This document shows positions 25,801 through 37,800 of a stretch of DNA of 64,000 bases, piece by piece. Within the stretch, counting starts at the first letter, position 1, and every line of letters begins with the position of its first letter. The stretch comes from Tachypleus tridentatus (taxonomy: Eukaryota; Arthropoda; Merostomata; Xiphosura; Limulidae). The position numbers were made by a program, and so were the translations under genes. The stretch spans positions 100,859,285 through 100,923,284 of the forward strand of contig NC_134827.1 of NCBI RefSeq assembly GCF_004210375.1, given 5' to 3'. A model generated the notes under the pieces. It saw only the letters and a program-made list of their open reading frames with translations. It had not been told where the DNA came from and did no database searches.

Positions 25801-28800
25801 AAACTTAAATATACGTACCGGTGGTAGTCCATCATAGCTGACCACGTGGTTAAGGGACTCGACTCGTAATCTGAGGGTCGCGGGTTCGAATCCCCGTCAC
25901 CTTAAATACGCTCGCCTTTCAGCTTTAGAGGCGTTATAATGTGACGGTCGATCCCACTATTCGGTGGTAAAAGAGTAGCCAAAGAGTTGGCGGTGGGTGG
26001 TGATGACTAGCTGCCTTCCCTCTAGTCTTACACTGCTAAATTAGGGACGGCTAGCGCAGATAGCCCTCGAGTAGCCTTGAGCGAAATTCAAAACAAACAA
26101 ACGATTTCATGTTTTTTCGGAAGAAGACCATTATTGCTTTGAGCAAAGAGGATAAAGTTTTTATTAAAACAAGAACCATTATTTCTCGTTTAGAGGTTTA
26201 ACTTTCTGCTCTTCCTGAGAATTAGAGGGTTCCTTTATCTCAACTGTCAATGTCCGACTCTTACTAGAGGGCTTTTTTGTCTTTTATAAGCCTTCTAAAG
26301 ATAGATTTTTTCTTTCTGATGGGTTGTCTAAAAAGTGCATATTTCGTATATGTTTATATGCAATCTTCTGTGGAACATAATAATTGCAGCTCTGCGGTAT
26401 TAGATACCGGGTGAAGAAAGTATCGAATATTGTGTTTTGATCTTTTTTTTTGTACTTAAGTTATGGTAATTATATATAAGTCTGACTTTCACTTCGAGGA
26501 CAGTTACAACAAACATGAAATTCGATCATATGAACCTCCTACTAACGGATTGTTTTCTTTTTTTGCCACGTGTCATAAGAATTTATTGTTCACTTAGTTT
26601 TCATTATGATAAAGTTCAATTATGGATTTTTTTATTTAATTTCAAATACCGTGAATCAAGTCACGTGTGTTTCGGTGGATTGTTTCGAGGGTGTATATAT
26701 AGTTTCTATACAATTAAGTCGTGCTTTTAGTTCATTGGAGAAGTGGTAAGTCTGAGATGATCCTATGAAACTCACTCTCTGTTATATTTATCAATCTGAA
26801 AGGAAATCAAAACATTTTTTTCTTCCTTTGGGGGCTCGGCATGGCCAAGCGTGTTAAGGCATTCGACTCGTAATCCGAGAGTCGCGGGTTTGAATCCCGG
26901 TCGCACCAAACATGCTCGCTCTTACAGTCGTGGGAGTGTTATAATGTGACGGTCAACTCGTTGGTAAAAGAGTAGCCCAAGAGTTGGGGGTGGGTGGTGA
27001 AGACTAGTTGCCTTCCCTCTAGTCTTATACTGTCAAATTAGGGACGGCTAGCACAGATAGCCCTCGTGTAGCTTTGCGCAAAACTCAAAACCGTACGGAA
27101 GCTAAAAAGAGATACTTACGAGATACAAAAGAAAGTGTCAACACTAATGCTTGCTTGAACCAGGAACTGATTATCAAAGTACCCAACCTGGGTTTTCAAG
27201 TTAAAAACGCCACCTATTAACGATATAACAACACCATGTTTGAGAGTGTTAGACATCATATGTCAAAATTTCTTAAAACAAAACAAATGTGTAAACAAAT
27301 CAACTTGAAACTCACAAACCTTTCAACCAACGTAACGAAAAATTAGGTTTGAATGTTCTTTACAGGTTGATCAAATTCGATCAGGATAATTTTATCTTTA
27401 TTCTATTTCGAGTAGTTAGCCTTTTTAAATTATTATTTATTATTTCACATGTTGCATATACGTAATATATTTACATTTTAGATATATATATTTATATTTT
27501 TAGTATATTTGTGTGAGTCAACTATTTAGAATAAGCAAGATTATTAAAGTAGAGGTCTAATCTCACCTTTGTATCGCTACGTCCTCCGCAGTAGACAAAG
27601 TTTTTCCGAATTCACAGCTCATCAGTGGTGCTTACGATAGCAAATAAAATAAACAAGTCTATTGCACATGGAGTAGCAATGCAACAAATAAATTAGGTCT
27701 CTACGTCATTTACGGACTCTTTCTTTTGTCCACTGAAGTTATACAATTAAAGTGTCAATAAGTTTGCTGAACAATTATGAACAATCGTGTCAAGAAAGTA
27801 AAATATTATTTAAATCTTTAAAGTACTGAGTAAATGGCTTGTTATCATACCCCGCAAAAGACCGCAAAATCTCTGATTTACGGTTTCACACCTATGTTCA
27901 CCTTTCTTATCTTTGTTCACCTACTGACCGAAGAGATGAGAGGAGGTTGGTTTTGTGAACTAATAAAGTTGGGATTAGTTCCGTTATATAAATGACAACT
28001 GTCAAAAACCTCTCACTTTGGTAGCGGTCTGTTCTTGCACCCAGTAAAATTACATGGATGGGTGGCATCCAGAGAAAAAAAAATATCGGCAACTTCTTAG
28101 CGAATTTGAGCACTCTATTGTTCTGGATACATCCATTGAACCGAAACCCCAACATTTTTTCCAATAATGCATTACAGTAAGTCTTCTTTGCTTAAAAACA
28201 AACGCAATACAATTTTTATTATTGAAATAGCACATGGGAAGACAAAATACGGTTTTAAACTGCCCACAAGACAATCATTTTGTATACACTCTTTAATCCA
28301 AATAATTGGGCTGACTGCGCATTTTATGTTTATTCTTCATTATTTTAAGGAAAATTACCGTCGATTGTTTCAAAGGACATAACAAAAGCAAACTCCTATA
28401 AAGGAATTAGTCCATAAAATCTATAATACTGCTTCTCAATCACAGGTTGCGCTCAGAATGCTTGTCTTCGAGAAGAATCGGTTCCAAGTGTTACTAAATG
28501 GTATTCAGTATTCCGTTTCTAGCAAAGAAAATAAATATCTGTGTGAAGACCGAACACAGCGCACGCACTTTTTACTATCCAGATCACTAAAAACTACCAC
28601 AGAGTAGTAACCTTCAAGATATAGAATGTTGGCGTTAACCAAAGGTTAAATCGTCCAGTTTGATTGTTTTAGAGAAAAGCCACACTGCGTTAACTGTTGC
28701 GCCCCTTTGATTGTTTTAGAGCAAAGCTACACTGGGCTAATTGCCCAGTGCCCGTTTGATTGTTTCAGAGCAATGCCACTTGCACTAACTATTGTGTCCA

Positions 28801-31800
28801 TTTGATTGTTTTAGAGCAAAACCACAATGGGTTCACTGCTGTGTCCGTTTCATTGTTTTAGAGTAAAACAACAATGGGTTCACTGCTGTGTCCGTTTCAT
28901 TGTTTTAAAGGAAAACAACAATGGGTTCACTGCTGTGTACGTTTCATTGTTTTAGAGTAAAACAACAATGGGTTCACTGCTGTGTCCGTTTCATTGTTTT
29001 AGAGGAAAACCACAATGGGTTCACTGCTGTGTACGTTTCATTGTTTTAGAGTAAAACAACAATGGGTTCACTGCTGTGTCCGTTTCATTGTTTTAAAGGA
29101 AAACAACAATGGGTTCACTGCTGTGTCCGTTTCATTGTTTAAGAGTAAAACAACAATGGGTTCACTGCTGTGTACGTTTCATTGTGTCCACCGCTGGGAA
29201 TGACGCCCCAGATTTTACTTCTATAAGTCTGTAAACTTACAGCTCTTTCACCAGTGAGAAGGGCGGGGCAAATTTTATAGTTAAAGCTTTCTTGAAACTA
29301 TAAACTACTGTTAATAAAAACAGAGGTTTAACATGTTAATGATTCATACTTACTCATCATTCCGTAATGGTACTCGTTAACTGTATGAGCCATGATGATC
29401 CAAATAATGGTAAGAAAGCGAATTCCATGAATAGATTTGATTGTCTGTTCTGATGATTTGGTGGAAAATAATTTTAAAAAGTTGGAGCGTAGCGAAAAAC
29501 AACCGAAGAATTCTTCCATCTTGCCTGATAGACAGATAAGAACACGAAATAAATATACGATCTTTAAAAATGAAATTACAAAAACTACAGGAATTTTCAC
29601 TTTTATGTTTTTACCACTTCTACGCCCCCTGTTGATGATCCTTTACCAAATGTAGCATGAACGTTCGTTGGATCCATGCGAAGATACATGCAACTTTGCG
29701 GTTCCACATTTTGTGTATTACGGTTTTTGTGAGTGTATTTTTACAATTACATATAAGGGAAACAGCTTTCCGCGTCATAAAACAAAAAGTTAAAAAACAG
29801 TCTTCACACAACGGCTCGACATGATCAAGAAGTTTAGGCGCTCGACTCGTGATCTGAGGGTCGCAGGTTTGAATCTCCGTCACACCAAATATGTTAGCCC
29901 TTTCAGACGTGGGGCGTTATAAAGTTACGGTCAATCCCACTATTCGTTGGTAAAAGGTTTGGTTTAGTTTGTTTTCAATTTCGCGCAACGTTACACGAGG
30001 GCTATCTGCGCTAGCCGTCCCTAATTTTGCACTGTAAGATTAGAGGGAAGGCAGCTAGTCATCACCACCCTCCGTCAACTCTAGGGCTACTCTTTTACCA
30101 ACGAATAGTGGGATTGACTGCACATTATAACGCTCCCACGGCTGAAAGGGCGAGCATGTTTGGTGCGACGAGGATTCGAATCCGCGACCCTTGAATTACG
30201 AACCGAACGCCTTAACCCACCTGGCCATGCAAGGCTTTTTTTTTATAGCAAACCCACACCATGGTATTTGCTATGTCTATCGAAGGGAATCGAATCCTAT
30301 AATTTTAGGGTTTTAAGTTCATGTGTTTGTGGTTTCTTATAGCAAAGTCACATCGGGCTATCTGCTGAGTCCACCGAGAGGAATCGAACCTCTGATTTTA
30401 GCGTGTAAGTTCGTAGACTTACTGCTATCCCAATGGAGGGTACACGTCGGATGACGAAACGAATATTCCTGGGATGTTAAGAGTTCTCATAAAAACGGGT
30501 ATGGTGAAGTATACAAAACACAAATCTGTCAATAAGTTCACAAACTTACATCTGTTTCGTCAAGGAATTACATCTGTGATGGATTAAGGTGATTTATTTT
30601 TATTCACTCGTTTTTGTTGCTGTTGTTTTGCGATTCGATACATCATTAATGGTGTGTTAGGATTATAGAGAAATATATCATTATATACGTTAGTACTTGA
30701 AAACGAGTATTAGAAATTAGAAGTGTTTTAAGTAACAACAACTGGAGCGAGAGTAACAGTTACAATTACCTTGTTTCTCCTCTGGAGCAGCCTGATTCTT
30801 CTTTCTGAGGACGTTTCGGTAAACATCTAGTGCACTTCCTGTCACAACTAGGAACAAAATCGCAGATAGGATACATCTGAAATAGGAAGAAAAAAGTACA
30901 TGTTCTACAAAACCGAAAAGAAAGAAATATCGATCATGCGAGTGTTTACGCAGTAAGATTTTTTTTGCTAAAAATATGCAGAGTACAGATTCTGGCTTAG
31001 GTTGGTGTACATTCTTTTAAAACCAATCAGTCTGTGTTGTGACCATTATTGCTTGCTTGACGAACCCATTAATCGTCTAATATTTAGATAGACGTTCTTT
31101 AAGCCTACTTTGTTTCACCGCTGTGTTGCTACGATGTACTAAGTAGTGACTGTTTATTGGTTTTTTTTTTAATTTCGCGGAAAGCTACACGAGGACTATC
31201 TGCGCTAACCGTCCCTAATTTAGTAGCGTAAGGCTAGAGGGAAGGCAGCTGGTAATCACCACCCACAGCAAACTCTTGGGCTACTCTTTTGCCAACGAAT
31301 CGTGGTATTGACCGTTGCATTGTCACGCCTCCACGGCTGATAGGGCGAGCATGTTTGGTGCGACGGGGATTCAAACCCGCGACCCTCAGATTACGAGTGG
31401 AACGCCTTAACCCACTTGGCCGTGCCGGACCTCTAAGTAGTGACAAACTACAAATAATGGGAGGAGTGGTGATTGGTTGCACACTATAAGTTTGGATTTA
31501 CAGTTAACATGATCAAAGCTTCACAGAATACCTCATCATTACATTACTTATTTCATCATGTAAAATGACGGTTGTTACCATAAGCTTCAGAGAGAAAAAG
31601 TAATCATCTCTTGCCTTCTTCACTTTTATTGAGCTACGTCATTATGGTTGATGTCAACATCCACAACCGCTTGTCTTCCGATTTAGTCGAGCTTTATCCT
31701 GGAGAGAATTGTTTGTTCCATTTAGCTTATTATATCTTATACATGTCTTAAACCACACCAGACACTGACATTGCTTCTCTTAATCTTATATCTCTGCTTA

Positions 31801-34800
31801 TAATTAACATTCTTACACCCTTTTGGTAGTGTCCATCCACCTATCTATCCATGTCTGGCTTTCTGCCTAAATCTTCTACACATGACTACCATCATCTAGA
31901 ACATTCTCAGTTTTTTTTTTTTTTGTAAAGTGGACTGGTCTTCTTTTTAACCTCACATTAAAAGCGCACTTTGGGACAGTGATTCAAATATCTTCACATT
32001 TGAGGATATGGATCATTTAATGATAGCGTAGTTCGGAAGATTGATTCAAATATTTTCTTATTTGAGGATACGAATTATTCAGTGATAGCGCACTTTGGGA
32101 CACTGATTTAAATTTCTTCACATTTGAGGATATGGAATATTTGGCTTGTACATTTTCATCTTCTATTTATGAAAATATTCCAACTGTTTGTTACCATCCA
32201 TACAAATCTCCTTAACCATTTGAGGCAATTTCCCTCGTACACCAGTCTCATGTTTTGTTTCAAGAATCTTGACGCCCCAGGGATTCTGTGGCTCTTGAGC
32301 AGCCTGGGCACCTTCATCAAACTGTCCGTACTTTTATTGTTGTACCAAAGAGACCACAGCAGCATATCTGATCCCTGATGCTATAATCACTGCCCACTTC
32401 TACTTCTCTCACTTGTTTCTTCAATGCCGCTTTTCATATGCTCTTTAATGGCACAACGGTATGTGTGCAGACTCACACCACTAAAACCGGGTTTCGATAC
32501 CTGCATTGGGCATAGCACAAATAGTCTAATGCGTTTTAATAGAGGCAGGCTTATAGGTTCGGCTTAGCCACTGGAGCTTTGATTAACACTGCCAGTTATT
32601 CTGTTATTTATTTAATTGAGGAATGAATGCAATGGGCGAGTGGAGCACACAAGCACTAACTTGAGGTTTTACAGTTAAAACAAAGAATTCGATTTTGAGG
32701 CCAAGATTCCAAAAATAAACAATTTTAATAAGTTTTCAAATATCAAAGACTTACATTCAATATTGCATACCTTCTTTATACTTACAAATCACTTCTAGTT
32801 AACCAACAAAACACTTTTTGAAGCAAGTTACCTCAGCTGCATTTTGCAGTGTTGATCAGCATCAGGAATAATAGCAACAAGTTACTTGAAGAAAGTTTTG
32901 GTGAGGAACGTTTAGATGAAGAAGGTTTTGGTGAGGAACGTTTAGATGAAGAAAGTTTTGGTGAGGAACGTTTAGATGAAGAAAGTTTTCGTGAGGAACG
33001 TTTAGATGAAGAAGGTTTTGGTGAGGAACGTTTAGATGAAGAAGGTTTTGGTGAGGAACGTTTAGATGAAGAAGGTTTTGGTGAGGAACGTTTAGATGAA
33101 GAAAGTTTTGGTGAGGAACGTTTAGATGAAGAAAGTTTTGGTGAGGAACGTTTAGATGAAGAAGGTTTTGGTGAGGAACGTTTAATGAAGAAGGTTTTGG
33201 TGAGGAACGTTTAGATGAAGAAGGTTTTGGTGAGGAACGTTTAGAGGACTCATCATGACAGTGTTCATACTTGCTTAAACTCAGAAAACTGACGTGGAGT
33301 CTGGAGGACTCTCTTCTGAGTACGGGAGAGCTGATTTTCCACTCGTCACATACGTTTTTAGTCAATTGTTTGCTGGTATTCTTACGACCTTTCCAATAGT
33401 GTAAACAACTACCGTATTTTACGCCTTTTAAGACGCACTTCTTTCTTTAAAAATACCTTGACAAGTCCTCGTGCGCCTTCCAAGACAAAAGTGATGAGTT
33501 AAGGCAAGAGATTAGGTTATGATTTACTCAAAATGGCCTCTCATATTGATCGTGATTTCATTACTTACAATTTATAAGCATCTTCAATAGCATAAAATAT
33601 CCAATTTAATAATATTGTCGATATACTGTAAACAATATGACGTATTTGACTGTATTTACTCAGTAGGTTGAAAAAGTCAAGGTTGCATCAAGGTGTTGGT
33701 TGCTGAGTCAAAATAATTTTTGTGTAGAATTGTCTTTCCAAAATTAGGGGGCATCTTCCATGATGTAGCGTTTTACAACGCATAAAATACGGTAACTGTG
33801 TTTAGAATTGTCTTTCCAAAATTAGGGGGCATCTTCCATGATGTAGCGTTTTACAACGCATAAAATACGGTAACTGTGTTAAGAATTGTCTTTCTAAAAT
33901 TAGGGGGCATCTTCCATGATGTAGCGTTTTACAACGCATAAAATACGGCAACTGTGTTTAGAATTGTCTTTCCAAAATTAGGGGGCATCTTCCATGATGT
34001 AGCGTTTTACAACGCATAAAATACGGCAACTGTGTTTAGAATTGTCTTTCCAAAATTAGGGGGCATCTTCCATGATGTAGCGTTTTACAACGCATAAAAT
34101 ACGGTAACTGTGTTTAGAATTGTCTTTCTAAAATTAGGGGGCATCTTCCATGATGTAGCGTTTTACAACGCATAAAATACGGTAACTGTGTTTAGAATTG
34201 TCTTTCTAAAATTAGGGGGCATCTTCCATGATATAGCGTTTTACAACGCATAAAATACGGTAACTGTGTTTAGAATTGTCTTTCTAAAATTAGGGGGCAT
34301 CTTCCATGATGTAGCGTTTTACAACGCATAAAATACGGTAACTGTGTTTAGAATTGTCTTTCTAAAATTAGGGAGCATCTTCCATGATGTAGCGTTTTAC
34401 AACGCATAAAATACGGTAACTGTGTTTAGAATTGTCTTTCTAAAATTAGGGGGCATCTTCCATGATGTAGCGTTTTACAACGCATAAAATACGGTAACTG
34501 TGTTTAGAATTGTCTTTCTAAAATTAGGGGGCATCTTCCATGATGTAGCGTTTTACAACGCATAAAATACGGCAACTGTGTTTAGAATTGTCTTTCCAAA
34601 ATTAGGGGGCATCTTCCATGATGTAGCGTTTTACAACGCATAAAATACGGTAACTGTGTTTAGAATTGTCTTTCTAAAATTAGGGGGCATTTTCCATGAT
34701 GTAGCGTTTTACAACGCATAAAATACGGTAACTGCAAGTAGTTCTGGTCATTCCTTTTTTCTGCGATCGTGTGCAATACCAGGAACAAAATCCAAACTTC

Positions 34801-37800
34801 TTATTCATTGGTTGCAGACAGAGTCGGTTAATCAGCAGCCTCTTTTCTTGTATCCATACACACATTATTGTTACCAATAGTTCTTCAAAGGGCCAACTCG
34901 GTTCTTTTTTTGTCAGTTTTGTGTGTGACATTCATCAGTTACCCGCAGTTTTAGCCCATTTTGTAGTGTCTCCAAGCTGTTGGGGAATATTTTCAGTTCC
35001 TTCTTGCTAATTAACCTTCATAAACCTTTACTGACCTTGATAGCGTCAGTCTGTAGCAGCATAAACATAAAAGCGGAAAATATTTCAACATGTATTTTCT
35101 TAACTTTTTTAAAAATATTTCTGTGTGTTTACAACACACTTCTCCTTAATACACACACATTCAATATTCTGGGCACATTTTAAATGCCAAGAAATGCTTC
35201 AGTGCTTTATGCTTCATGTCAAACAATCAATCAAAAGTTTTTCGTATTCCAATTGAAGGTTGTTATTATTTTTTTCGCTATAATTTGGATAATTTTCATG
35301 TTCGAAGAGAGGGCGCAACCTCTGCTGACTTGCCAGTTTTCTTATCTTGACTAGAATTAAATGATCCAGAAAGAGAGGAAGACAATGATGAATCATTTGT
35401 CATCCATTGCAAATTTCAACTGACGCCCTCTGATGATGAACGAAATGCCTCCTTGGCAATGACAAAAGATAGATTTGAACTGCTATCTTTATTAGCCTGT
35501 GATTTAGAATCCACCATGAATTATGTAAGAGGAAGGTGGAAAACAAATCAGTTATTGTTGTGTTTTTTTTTCGTATGTTTTACACTTATTGGTTTCCAAC
35601 ACTTCTTCGTGTTTTAGAATTTGAACCGCAAGTTTTGGTGTTAATTATTGTTACTGTAAATAACACTATGTAGCAAAATTTTTACTTTTCTTGTTCCCAA
35701 TTGCTTATGCCTAAAGTAAATGGAAAATACCCATGTTTCTCTTGAAACTTTGCTTTTGTGAGCTGGGTAATAAATTTTCAAATTTACCTATTTCCAGAAT
35801 ATTCCAGGTAGATTCAGTGGTGAGTAGTTGATGGAGAGTTTTCTCGAACTTACAAGAATTTTCAAAAATAAGTATCTGTCTCTTCCCCCGGCTCGTTCGA
35901 TGCACCTCAAAGAAGAATACAACACCATCAAGACCTTGCTAGAAGTCTTGAAGTATGATGAGTATGGCTGGGAGGTTATTGGAGTCTTCAAAATGGTGGC
36001 ATTCCTGATGGGTCTCCCTGTTATCTTTACTTTTGGGACAAAAGGGACACCGCAGCGCACTACAACAAGAATCACTGGCCACAACGGACCGACTTTTCTG
36101 TGGGGATACACAATGATAAGTGTAAGCCACTAGTGTCCCTCCAGAAGGTGTTGTTTCTACCATTGTACATAAAATTGGGGCTTATGAAACAATTTGTCAC
36201 AGCTCTTGATAAGGAGTCTGCAACCTTCAAGTACCTTCGAGACTTCTTCTCTAAGCTGTCTGAAGCAAAGGTCAAAGCTAGTGTCTTCGTTTAATCACGA
36301 ATAATGAAGATCCTGGAGTGCATAGAATTCTCCAAGAAGCTCAGTAGGAAAGGAAAAAAAAGCTTGAGGCAGCTTTGTCGCAGTGGTTTGGGGCTTTTTG
36401 GGCAATCGCAAGGCCGAAAATTATATGGAACTGGTTGAGGCTCTGGTGAAGAACTAAGGCAAAATGGGCTGCAGGATGTCCCTGAAAGTCCATATCCTTG
36501 ACGCTAATTTTGATAAATTCAAGGAGAACACAGGAGCATACTCAAAGGTGCAAGACGAGCGCTTCCACCAAGATATACTGGATTTTGAACGCCGCTACCA
36601 AGGAGCGTATAACGAAAACATGATGGGAGACTACATTTGGAGGCTAATACGTGAAAGTGATTTACATTACAGTCGCAAATCTCGAAAAACTACTCACTTC
36701 TAAAAATTTCTGTTCATTATAACTTTAGTGTAAATACATTTAAATCTTGATTCATATGTTTTTTTATTCAGACCTTACGTAAATGAAAATGTGCAAATTT
36801 GCCCGTTTTTAAATAGAAAATAGGTTAATTTCTAAATTTCATTACCTAGGTCACAAAAGCAAAGTTTGAAGGGAATAATGGCCATTTTCTGTACTTTTAC
36901 AACATAAGCACTTAAGAAATAACACATACTGTCCAGGAACAAAATTTATGTTACATAGTGTAATTATACATACTATACAGGGACACAACTTGTGTTACAT
37001 AGTGTAATAACACATACTATCCAGGAGCACAATTTGTGTTACATAGTGTTATTTTGTAAATAACGGGAGTTAAACGACTCTACCACACATACATAAATAT
37101 TTTTCTAATTAACTATAAGATAATATATGTTATACTTTAATGTCATTTATTTTTAAATAAGGGCCTGGCATGGCCAAGCGCGTAAGGCGTGCGACTCGTA
37201 ATCCGAGGGTCGCGAGTTCGCGCCCGCGTCGCGCTAAACATGCTCGCCCTCCCAGCCGTGGGGGTGTATAATGTGACGGTCAATCCCACTATTCGTTGGT
37301 AAAAGAGTAGCCCAAGAGTTTGCGGTGGGTGGTGATGACTAGCTGCCTTCCCTCTAGTCTTACACTGCTAAATTAGGGACGGCTAGCACAGATAGCCCTC
37401 GAGTAGCTTTGTGCGAAATTCCAAAAAACAACAACAACAACAATTTTTAAATAAATACAGGAAAATATAAGTACATTATTTATTTCCCCAAAAGAGGGCC
37501 TAAGGATGCATGGAAGGATCACATATTTTAACCAATCGCACAGCTCTACGGTCGTGTCTGGTGTTTCAGTCATTCAAAAACATACTAAAATTAGGTTACA
37601 TTAACTACGTCTAACGTTGCAATATGTGCTGTCGCGACGTCAATAAAACGTGCGCATACCATGAATCACGAGAAGTATGATGCGTTCTGTAGGCGACAAC
37701 ACAGCATGATGTATGAACTTCAAAATAAACAAATAAAATATTTGTTATCCTTAGTTTTGATTTTATTTGCCTTTTCAATAAGAACACTTTCAGGAACATT

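Noticed and set aside
27907..28382. Overlapping ORFs on both strands in intron 6
   Set aside because: No domains and no splice-compatible phase with neighbouring exons; length is within chance for AT-rich DNA.
32849..33365. Acidic repeat protein (E-E-G-F-G-E-E-R-L-D) on the plus strand
   Set aside because: A 30-bp minisatellite in intron 4 gives open frames on both strands. A unit with a lost codon shifts it near the end, and no flanking coding signal exists.
34680..34931. Minus-strand coding-like frame
   Set aside because: It has upstream stops and an unrecognised translation, and overlaps the edge of the 78-bp array. At most it is transposon debris; the evidence is too weak for a gene call.
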